From NCBI GenBank assembly GCA_013399875.1, contig VXAZ01003883.1, forward strand, positions 682,001 through 746,000: a stretch of DNA of 64,000 bases. Reading direction: 5' to 3'. The notes under the pieces were generated by a model, which was not told the origin of the DNA, ran no database searches, and saw nothing but the letters and a program-made list of their open reading frames with translations. Below, one piece after another: positions 51,445-63,688 of this stretch; position 1 is the first letter of the stretch, and each line of letters begins with the position of its first letter. The position numbers were made by a program, and so were the translations under genes. This DNA is from Gymnorhina tibicen (Eukaryota > Chordata > Aves > Passeriformes > Artamidae).

Positions 51445-54400
51445 AAATACTAAATATATATAAAATACATATAAAATAATATATAAATATAATGCAGGTT
51501 TCAGCCTTAGCATTAAATTTTCTCTCTTCAATAATTTCAGCAAACTTCGTAGAACCATTGTCATGTTAATTTTTGTATGTGCTTTTGCATTAAAGTTCAA
51601 TACAAGAAATAATTAGATTTATATATGCAGTGCCTGGTAGAGCTGATAAAAAAAGCATTTACATGGAAGTCAATAGTTCTGATTTAGTACAACAATCAAG
51701 ATGATGTTCATATTTCTATCTTCCTGTTCTCTGGAGTATTTCCTGTATTTGTTTTACTGTTAGGAATGAATCTTTCTCTTTGCATTACAAGATGTCTATT
51801 GTAGATTTTTTAAGCCATAATAATGCTGTTGCTAACTTTTTCTGTTACAGCAGAAATATAGCATGCTTATTAGCAAGGTAAAGCACATAGACTTTAATCA
51901 ATATGAAAGTGCACAAGCTTACATTGTTGTAAGGTTGATTTTTGTATGTTAATACCAGCAAGATAATTTTAATCTAAAAAATTTATTTAATATATTGAGG
52001 CAACCTTCAGGGTAAGAAAAATGATAACTTAGACATAAAAATAAATCTGAAAAATAACTAAAAAATGTACAGAAGAAATTCTAAGAATTTTTAGTTTTTG
52101 AGATTGAAGAAAAGGAAAAAGCAAACTCTTCTGTAATATTTGCAATATCACTCCAATTTTCTTATATCAGTATCAAAAGTTCAAGAAAAACATGATCATA
52201 AATATTTATTTATTTATTTTGTTTCTAATTACATTAATTGGAACAAATGTAGTGTTTAAACATTCAGTTATAAAAATATTTTCTGAACATCTACATCAGA
52301 CTTTAAACATGTCACTCTTAAAAAAAAAACAAAGGGAGAAACTGAAACTAAAAATAAAACAGCTGCATTTCAAATCTGGTGGTAATTTGACTTATATTGC
52401 ATGCTTTGGGCACAGTCACTTTCAATGCCTGCTACTGGGAGACCTTCTGAATTTTAATAAATCACATACATTACATTTTCTCCAGAATCTACTATTCGTT
52501 TAAATCAAAGCCTGTTGCTAAGTTGAAATAATAGAAATGATACTTGAATTTGAATGACATCATGAATAACATAAGTGCAAAATAATTTAATATATTCCTA
52601 TTGCCTGAAAACCAGACAGTTTAACTTGTTTGTTAGACTCTACTGAAACTCATAAACTCCATCAATGTACATTTCACTAATGTACATGTAGTGCACATAT
52701 AATATTAAATGTCTTTGTTTTCATTATGAAATCATAATATTGTTATTAATATTAAAACCCCCTCACATCTCCAGGAAAACAAACAAACAAAACCAAACCC
52801 ATAAAAATAGTCTAAATATTTGATTACTTGTATAGTGATCAGTTTCTGGTTTCTAAGTACATAATTAAAAAATCATATTAAGTTGCACTCTCCTAGGACA
52901 AAACCAATTAAAAAAAAATAAAGATATCTGTAGAATTCCAAAGGCTTTTTTAATTGCCCTTATAAGGTGCTCCTTATTTAAAATATATGGTGATATTATG
53001 GGCCAAGTAAGTAAAATGAGACATTTCCATGCTGCCTTACATACCATGAAACTGTGAGGAAGTCAAAACTTGAAAACTTAGGTACTAATCTCAGACTAAA
53101 ACCTGGGAGAGATTTTATGTTCTTCTATAGAAAGAGGAAATAAAAAAGTGCTATATTTTAAACAGGCCTACATATTTATGAAGTGGCATCTCAAACATAA
53201 TACTTACTTTGTTTTGTTGCATTCTTATACAATAAGAGAGGATATAACATCTTGATCTCTAAACCTTCATCTGCATCAGAATTGAAGTCATGTTCCTCTT
53301 CATGAAATTCAGTATTATTTTCACTCAGAGGTATGGAGTGAAATTAATTCCTTAGAAAGGCTTGGAAATCACTTTTCCTTTTGCCTATTTTACCGTTTCC
53401 TCCAGTGTTCCCTTCTAATCTGGCAATTTAAATCAGTTCTTAGGTCACAAGACAAATATTCTTACTCATTGGTTCAAAGGCCTACATTTTGGCTCTTCAG
53501 CAAGCAAACCTCCTATTGTTCTTGGAAGTTTTCCAGTCTTAGAACCTGCTGCAAACATGCCAATACCAGTGAGTCCCCTCATACCAGCCCCATTCCATAA
53601 AACTGCACCCACTGCACAGAACCTGTCTCTCCCAGTGGGCCACCACACTGATCCCAAAGCAAGCTTTTTACAGAACATAGCGTGATGCACAGTAAACTGT
53701 GAGGGAACAATTCCACAATTTACACAAATAATAATTTCTTAAAAACAACATAATTTTAACATATTGAGAAGTACTGTTGAATAAAAGAAAATGAAAATTT
53801 ATTTTCAAACTGGTCTTATTTGTATGTATTTGATTATGTCTGCAACTATATCCAGCTTACATAGTTACATACCAGATACAAAGAACAATTAAAAAAACCA
53901 AACAAAAACCACCAAAGAAACAAAAATTAATTTGACATCTCTTGAAAACTGCTACCTAGAAATACACTGCAAGGTACAAACATCAGCATTCAAAATTTTA
54001 CACTTTGGAGACAGTCATCTTCCTCTTCCAAGACACGCAAGCAGAATATCATTGTTCCATCTGGCTAATCTGCCAAAAGAAGGCACTTCAGTTAGGCTGA
54101 TTGCCTGAAAAATATGCTACATCAGTGCTGGCTTGGTCACATTTGCCCTATTTATTTTTCTTCTTTTCTCAGGCTGGCAATGGATGATTCTAAAAACCAT
54201 GGAAAAGTTGAGATTTCAGATGCCTTTCAATTCCCTCTTGAAGTCGACATGACAGTTCTATAACTGTGTGGAGTCTGGCTGCTTGTCATGTTCCAATTAG
54301 TGAAGCAGATGTGAAAGGTTTATTATCATCACCTTAGCCTTCAGTTTAGCTTGAAATGGAACAGTCATAGCTATGCATGAGTTTACTAGTTCTGTTGGTG

Positions 54401-57400
54401 TTTCCCTATGTGCATATTAATTTCTAAGTTATTTCAATTTAACTTTAAAAATATTGTTCTGTTCTTACTTTTACTGCTCCTGGACAATTTTTGTTCGTGG
54501 TACGTTAATGGCAGTTTTGTCATAATCATTAGTGGGAATATAAGTAGTTCCTATAATGTGCTAATTATTTTAAGCCAACTCTTAATATGTAACAGACAGT
54601 TCTCTATTGCTATATTATTACTTAATTAATTTGCCATAAGATATACTGATAAAAATGTATTCAATCCACTTCATTACTTGTCAGTTTCAAATAATTTTCT
54701 GTCTCATTATCAGAGTTCTTTCCCATAATAAGTGCAAAGCCTTATGCATACCTAAGAGATTGTTAACTTTTCAAATGGTTTTTAATGCACTGGCCTGATG
54801 ATTTCAGGGGCTACTTGAGTACAGGCTAAGTCTTTAACTAAGATTCTAGTGCATGGGGAGCTATGACCTCCAGCCTCTTCAGAGCTTTACTATGACCTGC
54901 TTCAGTTGTTTCCCTCTCGCAGTGCAAGAGGGGAATTTCCACTGCAGCAGAGACCACCACCACCACACACCAGCACAAGCAGCTCAGGTGGGAACCAGAA
55001 GCGTATGGCTCATGTGCAATAAACACAGGGAGTGGAAAATCTTCCTTCAGTTAGGTAGAAAGCAGCATGGCAACCATGGTGGCACGGTATCATCCCTATC
55101 CATAGTCTAATTTCCAGGGAATTCTCTGAAATATACAACCCCCCTGGAAAATGGATTATTAGACCTTATATAGCAGGCAAATGGAGGTCAGTAACAAGAT
55201 TCAAGGAACAGACATGCTTAATCATCAATGCAAAGTTAGTTGCCATCTTGATAGAAGGACTGTAATAATAGAAACTGAGGGGGAAAGCTGTATTACTTTG
55301 GTCACAGGATAACCAAACAGAAATAAATTATCAGAAAGTTTTGCACAGAAAAAAATATTTTTTTTTCCTTCTCCTGATACAGAGAAGCTATCTGCCTCTC
55401 TCTATTGTCTGTGGAGAGAAGCCATGGAACTAATTTAGATAGGATGCCTCACATTTTAGGTAACCCCAGTGAAAGGAATCTTAATGAATGCTGAAGAAAT
55501 GTACTCAGTGCTAAAGAGAAAAGAGAAGAAAAAGGTGTGCAGAGATTGCTGTGATTCCTCACAGTAATACCTGCTGACATCAAAAAAAAAGAAGAAGAAC
55601 GAGAAGAAGTAAGAAGGATAAGTAAAAGATTAAGAAGTTGTGAGACATGAGACTTTTAAAGAGTCACCATTCAGACTATGTAGACATTCTTACAAATTTA
55701 GGACCTTTAATAACAATAATACTCATAATAATAGTCATAAGGTAACATGCAATAACACACGAACAAACACACTATAGCTATATCAGTGGCTAAAATCAAA
55801 GGTCTCTATAATCTGAACATTTATTTTCCCAATAGTATGCATAAGCAATACCTAGGCTAGAAAACAACATCCAAAAATTTGCAACTTCCAGTAATTTGCA
55901 ACTTCCTAAATCAAAATGCTTTTCAACAATTTTGGAAACTTCAACAGATTTATTTACTAGACTTGTCCCACCTTTCCTTAAACCCAAATATGCTTTCAAT
56001 AATCTCAGCATCCTGAGAGGTCTTCCTTACTTTACATTCTTGAGTATCTCATATAATCCCAGAAAAATTGAAAGTTTAGTTCAACCACCTGCTCAAGGCA
56101 GGGATAAGTTCAAGATATGGTCTCCCTTTTTGTTACCTGTTAGTTTCTTCTGATGTCCCATAGTTCTTCCATTGGAAGAGGCAGAGAAAAAGTGGTCCAT
56201 ATTTGCTATCTCTAGACTGATCATAAAAGCCTTCTGCCATGTCTTCTAGAGGTTTCTTCTATTTTTCAGACTGAAGAATTTGAAACCTACTTGTAACACC
56301 AAACAGTTTCTTTTTCCTGCTTTTGAATATCTTTCTGGCAACTTTCTGAAGTTTTTATAATACATTTCCTCTCAGATTTTTTCCTATTTCTTTTTGACAG
56401 TGGTATTATACTGTTTCCATTTGATAAAAGTACATCGTATTTGATAAATTTAATAATATCTGAATGATCTGAAGTTTTCTAACTCTATTCCTTGTTAGAA
56501 AAATTGTCTCTGAGTCACTGAAAGAAAGAGATGAAGAATTCTAATATAATAGCAACTACTAATAATGAAATCGCAACATCAAACCAAAAACCAAAATCAG
56601 ACAGTTTCTGTTTCAGATCTACTTTTGCGTGTACTCCTTCAAGGTTGTAACAAACTATTTTCATCAGTAGATTATATGTGAATAGTTCAGAGTGATTTCA
56701 AAACCACCGAGGCAGCTTTGTCAGCTTGTTTGGCATGATTTTGTGATTCTGCTGCTCTGGTCTCTAAGCCTCATGCTCTGCTTGTTTTTTAGTACTATGA
56801 TGAATAAATTAAAACCATGGTATAAAGATACAAGATGTGAAGTTATAAACAAACATTTCCTTTTTGTTCTTTTTCCCCAAAAAATTCTTAATAGCATATT
56901 ATGCTGTCACTCTCATCAAAACAGTAAATATTCATTAATTGATCAATCTGAAACTAATGTATCATATGGAAACACAATTTTAAGAGGGCATTTATGAAAC
57001 TGAGATACTAAGCTGCTAGATTATACTTACAGTAAATGTCACTGAATGCAATAGAAACAATGATTTGCCTTAATTTTCAATTTGTTACATTTTAAAATCA
57101 AAATATGAAGGTAACAAGTCATGTTACTTTTCCTTTGAAAAAAATTGCTAAATTGTATTATTCCAGTTCAGTAGTGTCATCAATTTATTAAGTTACCATT
57201 ATATATATCACCAGGGCCTCTACTGAATGTGACAGGTACATTTCCCTATTCTAGTTCAGTGTTTTTTCCACAGCCTGTGAAACCGCTATAGCAACTGCTG
57301 ATCAGCAAGTAAATATTCAGTAAGTAAATGTTCTGAGATAGTGCCTAATTGAGATTGAGAACAACATCAGCTGAAACTGACTCTAAAAAAGGCATGTTCA

Positions 57401-58306
57401 TAGTGGCTTGATCAGCCATGCTTGTTAATTCTAATCCTGACTAGATCATTTATTTCTGGAAGTGTTAGTAACAGCAGATAGTAATTATCCCACAGTGAAG
57501 GAGAGTGCAAGGGGTCACTTTCTCATTAAAAAAGGAAAATTAAACACACTGGATCTAAACCATTTTTTACCTTTATTTAACATTATTTTGGTGAAATTAC
57601 TTCCAACTATAAATAAATAAATTATGTAGAAAAGGAATTATTTTAACCTGTATAGACAAATAATGCTATCATATGATGCATTCCCAATACCAGATGAACA
57701 CACATTTAAACTCTTTTAGGCTACACCATGATAAAACATGCTGTAATATTAGGTCTTTTTGGGAAAGAAAAAGCTCCTTTCATCATATTTGCATCTAGAC
57801 TACAGAGTAGGTTCCACATCACAAAAATATTAAAGTACATTTTAATGAGGTGAAATTGCCCAATAAATGTATTAATCAATTTGTCTATTATGGGTCAAAA
57901 TTGTGAAAAATAAATTAGTAAACTGCTTTAATACAGTTTCAGTTTACTTAGATTTTTTAAAGTATTGTCAGAATCCATAACTCAAGTAAATTTACTAACA
58001 AACAATGTGACTCTTGTAAAAAACCTCTGAAACTCAGAAGACTACTCTCATGTAGAGATTAGGTTATAACTTAAATCTGAACCAGATAGTAGACGCAGAG
58101 TGCAACTTTTTTTGTAGATGTGAGAATCATAGTTTCCTATTTTTTGTGAATTAGGGTAGGATCTAAGCATCTTCTCTTTCAGAGAGAAAGTCTGACATGT
58201 AAATCTATAATATTCACCTTTAAATCCCATTATATTTCCTGCAGAAATACAGAACTATTCGGATTGTCCTATATGAACTGTCTTATCAGATGGAATTCTT
58301 ATCAGG
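51445..58306. other. AT-rich unique sequence
   Basis: Nearly 7 kb without a recognised gene or interspersed repeat. A purine-rich AAG run lies at 55580-55625. The 103-codon frame at 52192-52503 and the mirrored frames at 54838-55110 and 55796-56153 have no recognisable features. Confidence 0.4.
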
Positions 58307-58788
58307 CAGAATCACAGAATCCTAGAATGGTTTGGGTTGGAAGCTATCTTAAAAGATCAAGTTCCCCCACTTAACTCACACACCACCACCCCACCCCTCT
58401 TCTACACCCCCAAAGGTTGAGATAGATAACACAGCCATGGACTTCTTGTGTTGGATCAGCTTGTTCGAAGCCCCACTCTTACCTGACCCTGAACACTTCT
58501 GATGATGGTGCATCTACAACCTCCCTGGGCAACCTGTTCCAGTGCCACATTACCTTGTCAAGATTTTTTTCCTTGTCTGAAGGAAATCTAAACTAAATTT
58601 TTCACTTTAAAACTGTTACCCTTTGTCCTGTTACTATCAGCCCAGGTAAAACACCTTTCTCCATTTTTCTTACAAGCCTTTCTTTTCTTTTCTTCTTGGC
58701 ATTTAGGCTACAATATGGGCTTCTCTGAGCCTTCTCTTCTTCAGGCTAAACACGCACAATTGCTTCAGATTTTCTTCATAGATCATAA
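58307..58788 (-). mobile_element. CR1 LINE 3' end fragment
   Basis: On the + strand it starts with AGAATCACAGAATCCTAGAA (terminal octamer repeats in reverse), then GGTTTGGGTTGGAAGC. It continues through CTGGGCAACCTGTTCCAGTG, CCCTTTGTCCTGTTAC and CTTCTCTTCTTCAGGCTAAA to the TTCTTCATAG block. A simple CACCACC/CCCACCCC-rich expansion interrupts it near 58380-58415. Moderately diverged, 5'-truncated. Confidence 0.94.
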
Positions 58789-59249
58789 AAAATTCTCCAG
58801 ATGTGAGACAAACTAAATCAAATGAAACCCATCTTCATTTCTAGAAGAAAAGGTAAATTTTTGGAGTCTCCTTATGCACAATGAAAGACCTGTGCACACT
58901 CAAAAGGATCCATTCATATAAAAGCAACCACCAACTGTCAATAATGATTACTGAAATCTGGCATATATGAAAATTTTTACACTATGTATTATCCTGAATC
59001 TGTAAAATGGAAAGAAATACAATTTTTTAAATTAGAATTTTGGTTAAGTATTTGTAGAATCATATCTTACTTAAGGAAATTACAGAAATAAAAAAACCTA
59101 AACCATCATAATTAAAACTCAATTTTAAAAAATTAAAACTTTTAGTCAGTTATGTTTTCACAAGAAGTACTGATGTGAAAATTATGATTCTCTTTTTTTT
59201 AGTGTTTATGAAATTTAACATGACTGCTTAAAATGTCCTACTGTGAAAC
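58789..59249. other. AT-rich unique sequence
   Basis: Nothing recognised between the CR1 copy and the LTR cluster. Confidence 0.4.
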
Positions 59250-59981
59250 TGTTTCAAGGAAACCTCCCAGTCTGACCATTCTTGAGTTCTCTGGCAGTCA
59301 CATTCCCGAGGCCAGAGACTTTCACTGCTGGGACTGGAGCCCCTTCACAGCAGCAGCTCCAGTGACCCGAGGGGAGCCCTCCTCGATCCCCTCCACGCCC
59401 CACTCACACCCAGACAGACCAGGTTTCCTCACCAGTTCCATCCCATTTTTCCCATTGCAGAGTCTCAGATGTCTCGTTCCGTAAAGCCATTTATTCATGG
59501 TGCAGTGACACAGAAACAGCTCGAGTTGGTGCCTCTGAGGAGGGATCCCAACAAAGGAACCCCTGGTCTTTTATACCCTCACAGACTGTCCTCGAGTCTT
59601 GCCCTTCCTCCAAGCCCTCGGCTCCTGCTGTGTCCCCCCCGTCCTGGCTGGCACCACCAGTCCTTTGTTATGCAAAGTCCTTTGTTATGCCCTTTGTTAT
59701 GCAAAGGTTGCTCAGTTCACAGCCTCTTGTCTCTCGGGCTGTCCCCCACAGCTCAATATGCATCTCAGTCTGCTTCTCCAACTGCATATCTTGACTAATG
59801 CTTCACCCCAGGTTGTGAGTCATATACTTGTATTTCAGGGGGGCTTGGCTGGTACTCTTGTACCTACTTTGTCTACCCTTCAAACCCTTCTGCATATTCA
59901 TAACATACCAGGTCAGGCGTTCACCTCTTTCTGACTGCCAGAGAGTCTCGTGAGTGGTCTGACAGGGAAGTTTCCTTAACA
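59250..59981 (-). mobile_element. solo LTR of an endogenous retrovirus
   Basis: A GC-richer block. On the + strand it starts about TGTTTCAAGGAAAC and ends about GTTTCCTTAACA, which are imperfect inverted ends. Minus-strand order is U3, then a TATA box (TTTTATA at 59579-59585 on +), then AATAAA (TTTATT at 59490-59495 on +), as in an LTR. The U3 part contains three copies of CCTTTGTTATGC (59662-59702). No clear target duplication was seen, so the ends may be off by several bases (an alternative + start is TGTGAAACTG at 59242, and an alternative end is CTGACA at 59964). No viral gene adjoins. Confidence 0.8.
59662..59702 (-). promoter_or_regulatory. triplicated U3 motif CCTTTGTTATGC
   Basis: Three copies at 59662-59673, 59679-59690 and 59691-59702, the first and last followed by AAAG so that CTTTG and CAAAG form an inverted repeat and resemble octamer-type sites. 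The position is upstream of the TATA box in the LTR sense, where retroviral enhancers lie. Function is inferred only. Confidence 0.5.
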
Positions 59982-60063
59982 ACTGTTTGGTAAATATTTT
60001 AATTATGTTGGCAAGTTTATTCAAAACTGAAAAATTTGAACTCAGTGAGATCTACTCATTGAG

Positions 60064-60896
60064 TGTGAAATAAATAAGATAGTCAAATTCGATAATATAA
60101 AATAACATAAATTTATTGAATGGCCGAAATATCGGAAACGCGATGCCACGATCGAAAAGTCTCAGTACTAAGCCCGGGGTTGGAACTGGGTGAACGCAGG
60201 TTTGGCCTCTATCGCACCAAAACCTCCCTTGTTCACGACTACTGCTTTTTGCAGCGGGCTTATATACTATGTTTCGCGCAGAGTTCGGAGTTTTGGAGAG
60301 TTAACTTCTATTCAACATGTTCATAAAGGGATTCTATTCTAGGAACTGAAGTGGACAAAAGCTCATCCTGCCTTTGATTAGTCTTTTCATCACCGGGGAG
60401 TGTTATCAGATGTCTCTCATGTTCCATATCTCGGTTCCGATCCGCTCGTTGTCACCTGGCCAGGGAGGAGTTCTCACACATCTGAGTTCTGATTGCCCGT
60501 TAGCACTTGGCCTGGGAGGAGTTCTCACCGATATGGATGCTGAGAACTTTTCTTTAGAGATGTATATGTCCAGGTGGTGCTGTATGATATCTCAGCATAA
60601 TGTAAATCCTTTCCCAGTAGAAATGATTCTCTTACTTTTGGACAAATGCCATCCCTTTCGGATGTAAATGTCGTCCGGCGAGCACGGCATTGTGTTCAGC
60701 CCGGACTCATACTCCATTCAAATGCAAAAGCTGAGCGGGCAGAGACTACACCCTGTTCAGGGCGAGTCTGCAGTTTTAAGATGCAAATGTCCCTTTGGCA
60801 AAAAGATACATGATTCCCAGAATCACATTCGGCTGAGCCCAAGAACAACCCCCCCACCAGGATCCAAGACACAATTTAACAGTATGATATTTCATA
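60064..60896 (-). mobile_element. solo LTR of an endogenous retrovirus, CpG-retaining
   Basis: On the + strand it begins TGTGAAATA and ends TATTTCATA, so the termini are inverted copies with one end mutated from CA to TA. Minus-strand signals: TATA box (TATATA at 60261-60266 on +) and AATAAA (TTTATT at 60112-60117 on +). It is rich in CpG compared with its surroundings. Flanking ATTGAG (60058-60063) and TCTGAG (60897-60902) match at four of six positions, a possible decayed target duplication. A 51-bp imperfect direct repeat lies in U3. Frames at 60120-60901 are shadows of this LTR. Confidence 0.75.
60433..60528 (-). repeat. imperfect 51-bp direct repeat in LTR U3
   Basis: Two related copies (about 60433-60477 and 60485-60528), both ending GGGAGGAGTTCTCAC at 51-bp spacing (60463 and 60514). 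The placement upstream of the promoter resembles a retroviral enhancer repeat. A perfect octamer ATGCAAAT lies further upstream at 60781-60788. Confidence 0.6.
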
Positions 60897-61398
60897 TCTG
60901 AGCATGAATTAACTGATTATATATATAACAAGTGTGATACTGAAAGTGATCCTCAGCAATAACACAACTGAAAACTTGTGTCTGGAAGGAAAAGAAATAG
61001 TCTGTTTGTTAGAAATTGGGAAATAAAAATGCGCACTTGTTATATTTATAAAAACATAATGACATATGGGCAGAAATGGTCTATATTTTGTAAGTTAGAA
61101 GTTAACAGTACCTACTAATTAAAATGCAGACAAACTCTCACCCAGTTGCAAGACCATGAATAACTGTGACACTTACCCAATAGCACCTTGCCAGTTCACC
61201 ATTTAGTTTCAGCTGTGAATACCATTTTTTGGATTGATTGTTTTCCTTCTAGCTGCAAAGAAATGCATAATGGGTGTTTTTTATAAATATTTACTACTTT
61301 ACATTTCTGTACTCAGTGTTTATTCATTGCCAGTTCAGTGACATATGACCTAACATAATAAACAAAACAACTACAAATATGATGAAATATTTTCTTAG
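60897..61398. other. unique spacer between two LTRs
   Basis: AT-rich, no retroviral coding sequence seen, which supports two independent solo LTRs rather than one provirus. Confidence 0.5.
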
Positions 61399-62048
61399 TG
61401 TCTTTTATCGCTGACCGCTTGACCGCCCGGTGGCCAAGCAGGCGACTAGCCTGGAGTGTCCCGAGCTGGGGACAATGAAAGGCTTCAAGTGCCTCATGGA
61501 AGCTCCTGCAGGAGCTGCTTGCTTGCAGGCTCACAATGGAGCAGGCAGCAGTCCGATGTTACAGTAGCGAGGGCAGAGGCGAAGGAGGAAAGAGAGACTC
61601 TTCTGTTGCAGTGTCCCAGTCTTTATTATCTGGCCCGAAGGTCAGAGAATCGGGATGGGGGCAACAGAAGAGCCCCGAGGGCGTGGACCCCGAGACTTTT
61701 ATCCCGGGGGGAATGAGGGGGAGGAACAAAGGGACAAACCAATAGGGAAAATGACAACTGGTGACGGGTACCCAATAGTTTTAAACTTAAGGAGGGACTA
61801 ATTCAAACAACCCAATGCGGAACATGAAACAGCAGAACTTTCTAGCAACTCAGTGAATAAACACAAGATGGGTTGGAACATAGGCGGGGAAACAACTTAA
61901 GATTGACGGTTTGGGGGTGTGGTCGGGTCCCCAGGACCACCTTCAGCCTCCTCCTCAGCCCCACTATCCTGGGCTGGGATGTCAACCCACTTGATGTTAT
62001 GGAGGCAGAACCCAAAGGTGGGTTGGGCCACCGCCACATCTTTCTACA
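61399..62048 (-). mobile_element. GC-rich solo LTR of an endogenous retrovirus
   Basis: On the + strand from about TGTCTTTTATCG to CTTTCTACA. It is sharply GC- and CpG-rich against AT-rich flanks. Minus-strand signals: TATA-like ATAAAAG (CTTTTAT at 61696-61702 on +), AATAAA (TTTATT at 61622-61627 on +) and CCAAT boxes (ACCAATAGG, CCCAATAG on +), in U3-R-U5 order. The general layout resembles the LTR at 18502-19134, but I could not align them closely. No target duplication is clear. Frames at 61456-62039 are by-products. Confidence 0.8.
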
Positions 62049-63688
62049 CTGATATAAAAATATGATAATTTAAGGAATTGTATTAAAGGTCAGTTAGACA
62101 TTTGAATTTGTCTCCAGATTTTATGTATCTTTTTTTTTTCTAATTATTTCACTAGGTCATCTGTTTTTTTATGTGTGACCTGAGTAAGTGGTCACACTTA
62201 CTCCAGAAAAATTTAATAGAAAAAAAACCATGACAAAATCATGTTTGCCCTATACTTCAAAATACCAAGCGGTTAAATAAGAGAGTGAAATAAATCACAT
62301 CTATTTCTATGCAGTGCCCAAGGGCAACAAATATTGTTTTTTTAATATATCTAGATTTAAGTTCTTGTCTCATTTTAGTCAAATATTAGAGAATCTTTTA
62401 AGTAAAGAATTGTCAGAATGTTTTCACATCACCATAAATTATTTCTTAGCTATACTTGAGTAAGAGTATGAAGAGGTCCAGCTTACAATTCATAACCTAA
62501 ACCACTCCTTCTTGCTTTTGCCAGCATACAGGAACTATATTTAAACACTTAAGACACAGATTATCAATAACTGCATATATGCCAGGACTATGAGGAATAA
62601 TGCAGATCTACTAAAAGGCTGTTGTTGACTTCATTTTGCATATAATATATCTCACAGCTTAATCTTTCTTTAGCTATTACCCTTTGAGGACATATTTTTT
62701 GTAGTTCCACAGATGATGGTGCAGTTCTGAAAGAAGCAATGCAATTCAACCTAGAAGGAAGCATCTAAAATAATGCCAAAATGTGACGTGGCTACTCACA
62801 CAGAGGCATTTAGTGCCTGTCAAAAGCCCACTGGCATCTAAGAATTGATAGGGAACTAGCAATAATGAATTTGTGACAAAGAAACCATTGGAGATCTACC
62901 TCCACTTTTCTGGGCAGAAAGATTTGTAAAATGGATCTACCCTTGTGCTTAGGGAAATAAAACTCTAGGTTGCTACCTAAGGTGACCCAATGGCTCTCTC
63001 TCTGAGATTCACTGACTGTAGCGATGCCCTTTTGGAACATCTCCATGCCAAGAATGAAGACAGCTTGTGTTCAGGCATCTCATGCACATACACAGACGCC
63101 TGAATGCAGGCCTGCATTGGAGGATGCAGGACATGAATTGGAGGCAGTCTGACTCCCGGGCCCATTAACTTCAGGTAGTGTTCATGCTCAAAAAAGGATT
63201 ACTGGCAGAAAAATAATCTTTTCTATGTACCATCTCATATGTTTGCTGCAGCTGAGGCAGGATTGTACAATAGATATGGATAATAGGAATTATTTCAGTG
63301 TTTTAACTCTTAACACTTTCCTTTATTTTTTTCTTTTATGGGATTTGGGTCTCCAGAGAGCTCATTTGTCAGGTACAAATTAAAAAATTCTGGGATGAGG
63401 GTTCAAAGATAGTGAGAAAGCTTCAGAAATCTTCATAGGGTTTTGTGAATCCAAGTGCAGTGAAAAGCAACAGGAGTAGTGAAAAAAATTTACAGTGCAT
63501 TGAAAACATTGTAATATATTTTCATTAATTGAACCCAAAAGGAAATCAAGCTACTAAAAGCTTTTTACATGCTGCTTAGGTAGTTCCTACCATGAGAAGA
63601 AAAGTGAAAAAAAAATAGTTGTTGAGTTTTCCTACATTAAACAATAAATTCCAAAACTGGATATAGTCAGACGTATTTGAAGGTTAGA
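62049..63688. other. AT-rich unique sequence
   Basis: No gene or repeat recognised; two overlapping minus frames at 62810-63165 lack features. Confidence 0.4.

Noticed and set aside
59233..60901. Frames of 68-111 codons
   Set aside because: They are shadows of two LTRs containing promoter and polyadenylation signals rather than coding motifs.
59250..62048. A provirus with two flanking LTRs
   Set aside because: The LTRs are not copies of one another and no gag, pol or env sequence lies between them.
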